Shown here in pieces: positions 17,282-24,983 of a DNA stretch of 64,000 bases. The DNA lies in contig DAIDJP010000041.1 in the NCBI GenBank assembly GCA_027451285.1, forward strand, positions 1-64,000. The letters run 5' to 3'. Origin of the DNA: Acidimicrobiaceae bacterium. GTDB lineage: Bacteria; Actinomycetota; Acidimicrobiia; Acidimicrobiales; RAAP-2. Each line of letters begins with the position of its first letter. Positions within the stretch are counted from its first letter, which is position 1. Under the pieces are notes generated by a model. That model saw nothing but the letters and a program-made list of their open reading frames with translations, did not search any database and was not told the origin of the DNA. A program made the position numbers and the translations under genes.

Positions 17282-18099
17282 TCGTTCCAGCCCAGGTGAT
17301 CGATCGGACCGTGTCCGGCGCCCAGGTGCCAGGACGCGGCGCTGGTCAGGGCGGCCAGGACGAAGGACTTGGCGTCACGGGTGGCGTCGGCGAGAGGCCG
17401 CCCGTAGGCGAGGCCGGCGCAGATCGCCGCCGAGAGCGAGCAGCCGGTTCCGTGATCGTTGGTGGTGGCAACGCGCGGCGCGTCAAAGACCGTGGCGCCC
17501 TGCGCGTCGACCAGAATGTCGGGCGAGCGCCGCGACGTGACGCCCCGGGTGACGACGTGGCCACCCTTGACCAGAACCGCGCCGGGCCCGAAGGCCAGGA
17601 TCAATCGGCCGACTTCCACCATGTCGTCCTCGTTGAGCAGGTCGTTGGCGTCGACGCCGGCGAGCACGGCCGCCTCGCGCAGATTGGGCGTGACGACGCG
17701 GGCGTGGGGCAAGAGCTGGTCGCGGTAGGCCTCGACGCCGCCCTCGGACATCAGCACGTGGCCACTCGTCGAGACGAGCACCGGGTCCACCACGAGGGGG
17801 CCGAAGCGGCCCTCGGCGGCGAGCGCGGCGACCATGGCGACGGTCGCCGGTTCAGCCAGCATGCCGGTCTTGGTCGCGCGCACCGTGAAGTCGTCGGTGA
17901 CGGCCTCAACCTGGGAGCGCACGAGCTCGGGCGAGACGGCCAGCACGTCGCTCACGCCCAGGGTGTTCTGCGCGGTCACGGCCGTGATCGCCGTCGTTCC
18001 GTGCAACGAGAAGGCGCTGAAGGTGCGCAGATCGGCCTGGATGCCGGCCCCACCTCCCGAATCAGACCCCGCGACGGTGAGAGCCGTCAGTGGTTCCAT
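17278..18099 (-). CDS. thiD: Hydroxymethylpyrimidine (phosphate) kinase
   Basis: A 273-residue ribokinase-fold enzyme that phosphorylates 4-amino-5-hydroxymethyl-2-methylpyrimidine and its phosphate in thiamin synthesis. Seen are the substrate-binding [15 protein letters not shown] at the N-terminus, [24 protein letters not shown] and the ATP-site segment [12 protein letters not shown] with the catalytic Asp-x-Gly-x-Gly-Cys pattern varied to DHGTGC. The ATG at 18099 is preceded at seven bases by TACAGT; an in-frame GTG three codons upstream is less likely. It is divergent from thiG with 47 bases between, too short for a TPP riboswitch. Confidence 0.93.
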   Translation of the reverse strand: MEPLTALTVAGSDSGGGAGIQADLRTFSAFSLHGTTAITAVTAQNTLGVSDVLAVSPELVRSQVEAVTDDFTVRATKTGMLAEPATVAMVAALAAEGRFGPLVVDPVLVSTSGHVLMSEGGVEAYRDQLLPHARVVTPNLREAAVLAGVDANDLLNEDDMVEVGRLILAFGPGAVLVKGGHVVTRGVTSRRSPDILVDAQGATVFDAPRVATTNDHGTGCSLSAAICAGLAYGRPLADATRDAKSFVLAALTSAASWHLGAGHGPIDHLGWNE

Positions 18100-18106
18100 T
18101 GGCTCC

Positions 18107-18112
18107 ACTGTA
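18107..18112 (-). promoter_or_regulatory. -10-like hexamer TACAGT, leaderless geometry
   Basis: On the minus strand it ends seven bases before the thiD ATG at 18099. Confidence 0.55.
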
Positions 18113-18134
18113 GAGGCAGGCTCACGACCCTGAG

Positions 18135-18140
18135 TACGCT
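18135..18140 (+). promoter_or_regulatory. -10-like hexamer TACGCT, leaderless geometry
   Basis: It ends six bases before the thiG GTG at 18147. Confidence 0.55.
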
Positions 18141-18146
18141 GAAGCC

Positions 18147-18926
18147 GTGAGTGAGTTCTTTCAGGTCGGTTCGATCAGTTCCTCCTCGCGTCTCGTGATG
18201 GGCACGGGCGGCATGCGATCCCTCGAGATCTTGAAGGCGACGCTGACGGCGTCGCAGTCGAGCATCGCGACGGTCGCGTTGCGCCGGGTGGACCCCAGCG
18301 TGCGCGGCTCGATCTATGACGTGTTGGCCGAGTGCGGGTTCAGCCTGCTACCCAACACCGCGGGCTGTTACAGCGCCGCCGAGGCGGTCATGGTCGCTGA
18401 GCTGGCGCGCGAGGCCTTCTCGACGAACGTCGTCAAGCTCGAGGTGATCGGCGACGACGTGACACTCCTGCCCGACACCGCGGAGACGTTGGTGGCGGCG
18501 GATCAACTGGTGCGCAAGGGCTTCGAGGTGTGGGCCTACACCTCTGACGACCTGATCGTGGCACTACGCCTCGAGCAGGCCGGCTGCGTGGCGGTCATGC
18601 CCCTGGGAGCGCCCATCGGCTCGGGGCTGGGCGTGCGCAACCCCCACGCGATCGCGCTGATCGCCGAGCGCCTGGAGGTGCCGGTCCTGCTCGACGCCGG
18701 AGTCGGCACGGCCTCGGACGCGGCCCTGGCCATGGAGCTGGGCTGTGACGGGGTGCTCGCCTCCTCGGCCATCAACAGGGCCCTGGAGCCGGTCATGATG
18801 GCCGAGGCGTTGCGCGACGCCGTGCGCGCCGGCTATTTAGCCCGTCAGGCCGGGAGGATCCCCCCGCGGGTGCACGCCGAGGCCTCGACGAGCTCTTTGG
18901 GCCGACCCGATCTTCTCGCGCGCTAG
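18147..18926 (+). CDS. thiG: Thiazole synthase
   Basis: A 259-residue TIM-barrel enzyme that builds the thiazole phosphate of thiamin from 1-deoxyxylulose 5-phosphate, dehydroglycine and ThiS thiocarboxylate. The Schiff-base lysine is K97 in NVVKLEVIGD, and the phosphate-binding loops GAPIGSGLG and DAGVGTASDAA are present. The N-terminus SSSRLVMGTGG matches the family. No thiS, thiF or thiO lies next to it, so the partners are elsewhere. It faces thiD, giving a divergent pair with back-to-back promoters. Confidence 0.93.
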   Translation: MSEFFQVGSISSSSRLVMGTGGMRSLEILKATLTASQSSIATVALRRVDPSVRGSIYDVLAECGFSLLPNTAGCYSAAEAVMVAELAREAFSTNVVKLEVIGDDVTLLPDTAETLVAADQLVRKGFEVWAYTSDDLIVALRLEQAGCVAVMPLGAPIGSGLGVRNPHAIALIAERLEVPVLLDAGVGTASDAALAMELGCDGVLASSAINRALEPVMMAEALRDAVRAGYLARQAGRIPPRVHAEASTSSLGRPDLLAR

Positions 18927-18934
18927 GGCGACGA

Positions 18935-18964
18935 ACTACACTGGTGTAGTCCCCGGACTCGGGG
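18935..18964. promoter_or_regulatory. Two adjacent palindromes upstream of the ftsR-like gene
   Basis: ACTACAC-TG-GTGTAGT (18935-18950) is a perfect 7-bp inverted repeat and is followed directly by CCCCG-GACT-CGGGG (18951-18964). The first includes TACACT, a possible -10. The site ends 24 bases before the start codon. An operator for the MerR-type product itself is plausible. Confidence 0.5.
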
Positions 18965-18988
18965 CACCTCTGTCGGGAGGATTTTGTT

Positions 18989-19444
18989 ATGCCGGTTACT
19001 CAGAACCTCGGATTTAGTGGCCCGATGGTGTGTCGCCTCACCGGCGTCACGTACCGTCAGTTGGACTACTGGGCGCGCACCGACCTCGTCACGCCCTCGA
19101 TCGCCGCGGCCACGGGAAGTGGTTCGAAGCGCCTCTACTCGTATCGCGACGTCCTCGAGGTCAAGGTCATCAAGTCACTGCTCGCCTCGGGCCTGTCGCT
19201 TGCGCGTGCGCGCCAGGCCGTCGAGTGCCTGCGCCAGGACCTCGGCGAGGACCTCGCCTCGACCTCGCTGGTGCTGACCGACGCGGGATCCGTGCTGGCG
19301 CGCTCCGACGGTGATCTGGTCGATCTCCTGCGCGGTGGCCAGGGCGTCTTTAACATCTTCCCCCTCGCCGGCGTGGTCGCCGAACTTACGACCACGATCA
19401 ACGAAGTTCGTTCAACGTCGGAGAGGGAGTCCCGCTCGGCGTGA
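18989..19444 (+). CDS. ftsR: FtsR-type MerR-family regulator (Rv1830-like)
   Basis: A 151-residue MerR-family regulator. The segment GVTYRQLDYWARTDLVTPSI with GSGSKRLYSYRDVLEVKVIKSLL, and LVDLLRGGQGVFNIFPL near the C-terminus, closely resemble M. tuberculosis Rv1830 and corynebacterial FtsR, an activator of ftsZ. In mycobacteria this gene lies between the bifunctional nuclease gene and gcvP, the same order as here apart from inserted genes. The ATG has gggagg nine bases upstream. Two palindromes lie just upstream. Direct control of cell division here is inference from homology. Confidence 0.85.
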   Translation: MPVTQNLGFSGPMVCRLTGVTYRQLDYWARTDLVTPSIAAATGSGSKRLYSYRDVLEVKVIKSLLASGLSLARARQAVECLRQDLGEDLASTSLVLTDAGSVLARSDGDLVDLLRGGQGVFNIFPLAGVVAELTTTINEVRSTSERESRSA

Positions 19445-19836
19445 CCTACGACACGCCGGCCGACGCAGCGCGTCGCCGGCACCCCAGCGAGGCGAGTCCG
19501 GTGTCGGGTCGCTTCGCTCACCCCAGTGAGGAGATGTTCGCGCGCCTGCTCACCCTCTACGGGATCGAGTGGCTCTATGAGCCAGTGGAATTCCCCTTGG
19601 CCTGGGGTCGGCACGGCGTCGTGACGAGGGCTTTTCGCCCTGACTTCTACGTGCCGAGCCAGCGGCTGTTCATCGAGTTGACCGTGGCCGAGCAGCGCCT
19701 CGTCACGCGCAAGAACCGCAAGGTGAGGGAGTTTCGCACCCTCTATCCCGAGCTCGACATCGTGGTCGTCTACCGGCGCGACTTCGAGGCCCTGATGCGC
19801 GAACACCACCTCTCGATCGACGTCGCCGCAGCGTAA
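19441..19836 (+). CDS. PD-(D/E)xK-like small protein coupled to ftsR
   Basis: A 131-residue protein that I cannot name. The order EEMFARLLTLYGIEWLYEP, then FRPDFYVP, then FIELT, with a basic helix (RLVTRKNRKVREFRTLYP) and IVVVYRRDF, follows the restriction-endonuclease-like fold: helix with Glu, PD strand, E-x-T in place of E-x-K. Very-short-patch and DUF559-type nucleases have this plan. The Lys-to-Thr change may mean altered or lost catalysis. The GTG start overlaps the ftsR stop by four bases and gcvT follows eleven bases on, so it is embedded between a division regulator and the glycine cleavage genes. Confidence 0.6.
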   Translation: MTYDTPADAARRRHPSEASPVSGRFAHPSEEMFARLLTLYGIEWLYEPVEFPLAWGRHGVVTRAFRPDFYVPSQRLFIELTVAEQRLVTRKNRKVREFRTLYPELDIVVVYRRDFEALMREHHLSIDVAAA

Positions 19837-19839
19837 TGT
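19834..19839 (+). promoter_or_regulatory. -10-like hexamer TAATGT, leaderless geometry
   Basis: It ends seven bases before the gcvT GTG at 19847 and overlaps the stop codon of the upstream gene. Confidence 0.5.
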
Positions 19840-19846
19840 GGCTCTC

Positions 19847-20899
19847 GTGAGCGACCGTCGACCCTATCTCTACGATCTCCACGTCGAGTTGGGCGCGAAG
19901 ATCGTGCCCTTCGGCGGCTGGGAGATGCCCCTGCAGTACGGCACCGGAACGGTGGCCGAGCACCTGGCCTGTCGCCAGGACGCCGTGGTCTTTGACGTAA
20001 GCCATCTGGGCACGGTGCGCTGTGACGGCGCGGAGATGTTCGACGCGCTCCAGAGCACTCTCACCAACGATCTGACCAAGATCGGTCCGGGTCGCGCCCA
20101 GTACACGCACCTCCTCACCGATGAGGGCTTCGTGGTCGACGACATCATCGTCTGGTGGGTCGGACACGACCAGTTCGACGTCATGCCCAACGCCTCGAAC
20201 ACGAGCGGCGTGCTCTCGGCGCTGCCGGGCGTCGACGTCACCTCTGAGCGCGTGGTGCTCGCGGTTCAGGGACCGAACGCCCGCGCCAAGGCCGCCGCGC
20301 TCGACCCCCGATTCGGTGAGGTGGGGCGCTTTCGCGTGACCACCTTCGAATTTCGCGGCGTGGAGGTGCGCGTCGCGGGCACCGGCTACACCGGCGAGGC
20401 GGGCTTCGAGATCGCCGCCCCCAACGAGATCGCCGAGGGACTGCTGCGAGATCTCATCGGCGCCGGGATCACGCCCGCGGGGCTCGGCGCCCGCGACACC
20501 CTGCGCCTCGAGGCGGCGCTGCCCCTCTACGGACACGAGCTGACGCTGACCTCGACCACCCTCGAGGCGCGCCTGGGCTGGGTGCTCGGCTGGGACAAGG
20601 AGACCTTCCGGGGACGTCGCGCGGTCGAGGCCGAACGCGAGCGCGGGCCGCGCCGACTGCTTACGGGAGTCCTCGCCGACGGCCGCCAGCCGCTGCGCGA
20701 GGGCGGCGAGGTGTTCGTCGACGACCGCTCGCGCGGGGTGCTGAGCTCGGGGAACTTCTCGCCCGTACTCGAACGCGGCGTGGGACTGGGATTGCTCGCC
20801 GGTGACCTCGAGCCCGGGACCCCGGTGCGCGTGGAACTACGTGGCCGCGAGGTCGCCGGGCACGTCGTGGAGTTGCCCTTCGTGCGAAAGGTGAAGTGA
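19847..20899 (+). CDS. gcvT: Glycine cleavage system T protein (aminomethyltransferase)
   Basis: A 350-residue aminomethyltransferase that moves the methylene group from the H-protein lipoyl arm to tetrahydrofolate and releases ammonia. Seen are the N-terminal YDLHVELGAKIVPFGGWEMPLQY, the folate-site aspartate in the SHLGTVRCDG region, GTGYTGEAGFEI and LGARDTLRLEAALPLYGHEL. Two GTG starts are possible (19838 and 19847); the second has leaderless -10 geometry. The stop overlaps the gcvPA start, so T and P subunits are made in a coupled way. Confidence 0.93.
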   Translation: MSDRRPYLYDLHVELGAKIVPFGGWEMPLQYGTGTVAEHLACRQDAVVFDVSHLGTVRCDGAEMFDALQSTLTNDLTKIGPGRAQYTHLLTDEGFVVDDIIVWWVGHDQFDVMPNASNTSGVLSALPGVDVTSERVVLAVQGPNARAKAAALDPRFGEVGRFRVTTFEFRGVEVRVAGTGYTGEAGFEIAAPNEIAEGLLRDLIGAGITPAGLGARDTLRLEAALPLYGHELTLTSTTLEARLGWVLGWDKETFRGRRAVEAERERGPRRLLTGVLADGRQPLREGGEVFVDDRSRGVLSSGNFSPVLERGVGLGLLAGDLEPGTPVRVELRGREVAGHVVELPFVRKVK

Positions 20900-22260
20900 T
20901 GGCCGACTACCTACCCCACACCGACGAGGAAGTGCACGACATGCTCGACTTCCTCGGCCTGGACAGCCTCGAGCACCTCTTCGCGCACATCCCGGCGGCG
21001 GTGCGACTCTCGGGGGGACTCGACATCGAACCCGGGCTGAGCGAGCCCGACGTGGCGGCGATCTTCGCCGGTTACGGAGAGGCCAACGCGGCGCGCGCCA
21101 ACGCGATGACCTGCTTCGCCGGCGCCGGCGCCTACGACCACGAGGTGCCCGCCGTCGTCAAGGCCCTCGGCTCGCGCTCGGAGTTCGTCACCGCCTACAC
21201 GCCCTATCAGCCCGAAGTCGCCCAGGGGGTCCTCCAGGCGATCTTCGAGTATCAGACCTTGATCTCGCGCCTCGCGGGGCTGCCTATCGCCAACGCCTCG
21301 CTCTATGACGGAGCGACCGCGCTCGTGGAGGCGCTCAACATGGCCGGCGGGGCGACGAAGCGTTCGCGGATGTACGTCTCTGCGGGCGTGCACCCGCACT
21401 GGCGCGCCGTGGCGCGCACCTTCGCCGCCGGCACCGGTCACGAGATCGTCGAGGTGCCCCTGGTCGACGGGCTGACCCAGTGGGGAAGCGTCGACACCAG
21501 TGACGCCGCGGCGATCGTGGCGGCCTATCCGAACTACCTCGGCGTGGTCGAGGATCTCAGCGACGCGCGCGCCCTGGCGAGCGCGGCCGGTGGACTCTTC
21601 ATCGTCGCCGGCGACCCGGTGGCCGCCGGCGTGTTGAAGAGCGCGGGCGACTGGGGCGCGGACGTCTTCCTCGGCGAGGGTCAGCCCTTCGGCACTCCAC
21701 TCGCCTTCGGCGGACCCTACCTGGGGCTCTTCGCCTGCACCATGGACCAGGTGCGCCGCCTGCCCGGGCGCATCGTGGGCGAGACGCTCGACTCGAACGG
21801 ACGACGCAGCTTCGTCACGACCCTTCGCGCGCGCGAACAGGACATCCGCCGTGAGAAGGCGACCTCCAACGTCTGCACCAACCAGACGCTGATGGCGGTC
21901 ACGGCCGCCATCCAGTTGGGCTGGCTCGGCACGTCAGGACTGCGTGACGTGGCCACGCGATGCGCCGAGGGCGCGCACTACCTCTTTGACGCGGTGACCG
22001 CCATCGAGGGAGTCGAGGCGGTCTCCAGTCAGGCGTTCCTGCGCGAGTTCGCGCTGCGCCTGCCGCGCCGCGCGAGCGACGTGATCGCCGACATGGCCGC
22101 GAGCGGGGTCCTGGCCGGTGTGGCGGCGTCGACCCTCGCCCCCGCGGGCGATCCGTCGCTCGAGGGAATCGAGAACGTCCTGCTGGTCGCAGTGACCGAG
22201 AAGCGCACGAGAGTAGAGCTCGACGCGTACGCGGATCTGTTGAGAAAGGCGGTGGCCTGA
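20899..22260 (+). CDS. gcvPA: Glycine dehydrogenase (decarboxylating) subunit 1
   Basis: A 453-residue protein equal to the N-terminal half of the P protein. It begins YLPHTDEEVHDMLDFLG, as other subunit-1 proteins do, and contains ANAARANAMTCFAGAGAYDHEVPA and SLYDGATALVEALNMA. This half carries the degenerate PLP fold and pairs with GcvPB to form the active site that decarboxylates glycine. The ATG at 20899 overlaps the gcvT stop (TGATG); a GTG three bases upstream is an alternative. Its stop overlaps gcvPB in the same way. Confidence 0.94.
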   Translation: MADYLPHTDEEVHDMLDFLGLDSLEHLFAHIPAAVRLSGGLDIEPGLSEPDVAAIFAGYGEANAARANAMTCFAGAGAYDHEVPAVVKALGSRSEFVTAYTPYQPEVAQGVLQAIFEYQTLISRLAGLPIANASLYDGATALVEALNMAGGATKRSRMYVSAGVHPHWRAVARTFAAGTGHEIVEVPLVDGLTQWGSVDTSDAAAIVAAYPNYLGVVEDLSDARALASAAGGLFIVAGDPVAAGVLKSAGDWGADVFLGEGQPFGTPLAFGGPYLGLFACTMDQVRRLPGRIVGETLDSNGRRSFVTTLRAREQDIRREKATSNVCTNQTLMAVTAAIQLGWLGTSGLRDVATRCAEGAHYLFDAVTAIEGVEAVSSQAFLREFALRLPRRASDVIADMAASGVLAGVAASTLAPAGDPSLEGIENVLLVAVTEKRTRVELDAYADLLRKAVA

Positions 22261-23774
22261 TGGCGATCACGGGACTGCCCGGCGGGCGCGCAGCGTCGGT
22301 GCCATTGATGGGTCACGAGACCGAGCCGACGATGTTCGAACTCTCGGTGGCGGGGCGCTCGGCCGCCCAATTGCGCACGACCGGCGTTCCGACACGCTCG
22401 CTGGTCGACATGGTCGGCGCGGCGCATGTGAAGGACGAGCCCGTCGCGCTCTCTGATCTCTCCGAGCGTGACCTGGTTGGTCACTTCACCCGCCTGAGCC
22501 ATCGCCAGTTCTCGGTCGACCTCGGCGCCTACCCCCTGGGGTCGTGCACGATGAAGTACAACCCGAAGTTCTGTGACGCGGTCGCGGCCGATCCCGCCCT
22601 CAACGGCGTGCACCCCGGCGCGCCGGCCACGTTGACCCAGGGCTGGCTCGAGCTGCTGGTGGACCTGGAGGAGAAGCTCTGCGCCATCACCGGCATGGCG
22701 GCGGCGACGCTGCAGCCGGCGGCCGGCGCGGCGGGGGAGCTGACGGGCCTGCTCTTGATGCGCGCCTATCACGCCTCGCGCGGAGAGGATCGGCGCCGCG
22801 TGATCATCCCGGACTCGGCGCACGGCACCAATCCGGCCTCGGTCACCCTCGGGGGCTACGAGGTGACGACGGTGCCCTCCAACGAGCGCGGACTCGTGGA
22901 CCTCGAGGCGCTGCGCGGAGCGCTGGGCCCGGACGTGGCGGGCATCATGCTCACCAACCCCAACACGGTGGGCCTCTTCGAGGAGGAGATCACTGAGATC
23001 GCCACCGCGGTGCACGACGCCGGAGGACTGCTCTACTACGACGGCGCGAACCTGAACGCCATCGTCGGGGTGGTGCGACCGGGCGACATGGGCTTTGACA
23101 TCGTGCACATGAACCTGCACAAGACCTTCGCCACGCCCCACGGCGGCGGCGGCCCCGGCGCGGGACCGGTCGCGGTGTCGGCCCGCCTGGCCGACTTCCT
23201 GCCCGGACCCAAGGCGACTCGCGTGGCCGACGGGACTTTCGACTGGGTCGCGCCGGCCCAGAGCATCGGGCGCGTGCACGGCTGGCACGGCAACGCGATG
23301 GTGCTGGCGCGCGCGCTGGCCTACATCGACGTGCACGGCGGCGACGGGCTCACGCGCGTCGCCCAGCACGCGGTCTTGAACGCGAACTGGCTGCGCCGAC
23401 GCCTGGCGGACACCTTGCCCGCGGCCTACGACCGACCCTGTATGCACGAAGCGGTCCTCAGCGCCACGGCCTTGAAGGCGGCGACCGGAGTGCGGGGTCT
23501 CGACGTGGCCAAGGCCCTCCTCGACGAAGGATTCCACTCGCCAACGGTGTACTTCCCGCTGATCGTGGACGAGGCGCTGATGTTCGAGCCCACCGAGACT
23601 GAGAGCCCCCAGACGCTCGAGGCCCTCGCCCAGGCGGTCGAACGTATCGTGGCGCGAGCCGACACCGAGGCCGACGAGCTGCACCACTCGCCGCACCACA
23701 CGCCGGTCTCGCGCGTCGACGAGGCGCGCGCGGCGCGCCACCTCATCGCGACCGAGGACGCGGCCGCCCGCTAG
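22260..23774 (+). CDS. gcvPB: Glycine dehydrogenase (decarboxylating) subunit 2
   Basis: A 504-residue PLP enzyme, the catalytic half of the split P protein. The PLP Schiff-base lysine is K288 in HMNLHKTFATPHGGGGPG. GAYPLGSCTMKYNPK and DSAHGTNPASV are further family signatures. Together with GcvPA, H and T it converts glycine to CO2, ammonia and methylene-tetrahydrofolate. Many actinobacteria, such as mycobacteria, have one fused gene of about 940 codons; the split form here is typical of Firmicutes, Thermotogae and archaea. The gene overlaps gcvPA by one base and ends the gcv operon. Confidence 0.95.
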   Translation: MAITGLPGGRAASVPLMGHETEPTMFELSVAGRSAAQLRTTGVPTRSLVDMVGAAHVKDEPVALSDLSERDLVGHFTRLSHRQFSVDLGAYPLGSCTMKYNPKFCDAVAADPALNGVHPGAPATLTQGWLELLVDLEEKLCAITGMAAATLQPAAGAAGELTGLLLMRAYHASRGEDRRRVIIPDSAHGTNPASVTLGGYEVTTVPSNERGLVDLEALRGALGPDVAGIMLTNPNTVGLFEEEITEIATAVHDAGGLLYYDGANLNAIVGVVRPGDMGFDIVHMNLHKTFATPHGGGGPGAGPVAVSARLADFLPGPKATRVADGTFDWVAPAQSIGRVHGWHGNAMVLARALAYIDVHGGDGLTRVAQHAVLNANWLRRRLADTLPAAYDRPCMHEAVLSATALKAATGVRGLDVAKALLDEGFHSPTVYFPLIVDEALMFEPTETESPQTLEALAQAVERIVARADTEADELHHSPHHTPVSRVDEARAARHLIATEDAAAR

Positions 23775-23812
23775 CGCGGCCGCGTTATCGTGGGTCCGAC
23801 CGGGGAGGACGC

Positions 23813-24442
23813 ATGGACCGCCAGAGGATTTCGTATTTTCCGCTTTCGCAGATGGACGAGGCGATGCTCGTCGAGATGCAGCGCTGCGCGCGCGAGGGAA
23901 CCCCGCGACCCGAGTCGAGCGCGGTGCGCGCGCACTCGCGCGCGGCGTTCTGGGCCTTTGCCAACTCCTGGGCCGGCCTGTTCCGCGGCGGGGTGGTGGA
24001 GCACTCGCTCAAGGAGCTCTGCCGGGTCTACGTGTCGCGTTCGGTCAAGTGCGAGTACTGCGGCAACCAGCGCAGCGTCGCGGCCCAGGACGCGGGGCTC
24101 GGTGAGGGCGCGATGGACGAGTTGTTGAACTTCGAGTCCTCGGCAACCTACGACGAGCGCCAGAAGGCGGCTCTCGCCTACGCCGAGGCCATCACCTGGC
24201 GCCTGAATCCCGACGACGCGTTCTGGGACCGACTCCACGCGAACTTCTCCGAGGAGGAGCTCGTCGAGCTGGCGTGCTTCATCTCTCTCACGATGGGCCA
24301 GCAGAGCTGGATCCGCCTGCTCAACATCGACCACTTCCAGGTGCTCTCCGACGGGGCCGCGTCCATGGCGCCCGGCCTGGAGAGTGCCGAGGACGTCGCG
24401 GCGCTGCGCGCCGACGATCACTACTGGGCGAAGCGTCCCTAA
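23813..24442 (+). CDS. Carboxymuconolactone-decarboxylase/AhpD-family protein
   Basis: A 209-residue helical protein of the AhpD-like CMD family. The motif CEYCGNQRSVAAQ (CxxC with a downstream Arg) is the redox or proton-relay site found in peroxidase-associated members. Classical CMD enzymes decarboxylate gamma-carboxymuconolactone, but members with CxxC are more often alkylhydroperoxidase-like. It stands beside the meta-cleavage operon on the other strand. The ATG has ggggagg five bases upstream. Its stop overlaps the convergent MarR gene by four bases. Confidence 0.78.
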   Translation: MDRQRISYFPLSQMDEAMLVEMQRCAREGTPRPESSAVRAHSRAAFWAFANSWAGLFRGGVVEHSLKELCRVYVSRSVKCEYCGNQRSVAAQDAGLGEGAMDELLNFESSATYDERQKAALAYAEAITWRLNPDDAFWDRLHANFSEEELVELACFISLTMGQQSWIRLLNIDHFQVLSDGAASMAPGLESAEDVAALRADDHYWAKRP

Positions 24443-24981
24443 CCCAACGCCTCGTCGGCCGGTGCGTCGACGTCGCTGATGTGCGCCAGGACGAGGCGCA
24501 GCAGGCGTGCGAGTTCGCGCTGCTCGGCGTCGGAGAGCGCGCCGACCGCGAGCGTCTCGTGGCGGTTGAACTCGGGGAACAGCTCCTCGATGAGTCGCGT
24601 GCCGGACTTGGTGAGGGCCAGTGAGACCCGTCGCCCGTCGTGGGCGTGCGGCTTGCGGCGCACCAGTCGCCGGTTGGTCAGCGTCTTGACGACCCCGGTC
24701 AGGGTGCCCTTGGTGACGCCGGCCTCGGCGGCGACGTGGCCGGACTCCTGCTCGCCCCAGATCCACAGCACCCACAGCACGGTGAAGGCCACCCACGAGA
24801 GGTCATACGCCGAGAGCACCGAGCGCTCCATGTGGTTGCGCACCGCCGAGCCGGCCCGGTAGATGTTCGAGACCGCGCTCATCGCCGTGAAGTCGAGGTC
24901 GTGCTCGCCCAGGTGTCCGCGGATGTCGTGTTCAGCCTGGGAGACCACCGCGGCCGTGGAACTGGCGATGCGACGAGACAC
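24439..24981 (-). CDS. MarR-family transcriptional regulator
   Basis: A 180-residue winged-helix regulator: the recognition helix region is AAEAGVTKGTLTGVVKTLTNRRLVRR and the wing is HAHDGRRVSLALTKSGT. MarR proteins usually repress catabolic operons and release DNA on binding a phenolic ligand. It is the last gene of the minus-strand meta-cleavage operon, two bases after the ADC-family gene, with GAGGAG upstream of its GTG start. It is the obvious candidate to control that operon, possibly through the palindrome at 29022-29043. Confidence 0.88.
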   Translation of the reverse strand: MSRRIASSTAAVVSQAEHDIRGHLGEHDLDFTAMSAVSNIYRAGSAVRNHMERSVLSAYDLSWVAFTVLWVLWIWGEQESGHVAAEAGVTKGTLTGVVKTLTNRRLVRRKPHAHDGRRVSLALTKSGTRLIEELFPEFNRHETLAVGALSDAEQRELARLLRLVLAHISDVDAPADEALG

Positions 24982-24983
24982 GC

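Noticed and set aside
19837..19846. Glycine riboswitch before gcvT or gcvH
   Set aside because: The gaps are about ten bases, and a -10-like hexamer directly precedes each start codon.
22029..23741. A 570-codon open frame on the minus strand opposite gcvPA/gcvPB
   Set aside because: It mirrors the third-position bias of strongly supported gcvPA/gcvPB, is His/Arg/Gly-rich with no recognisable domain, and has no start signal.
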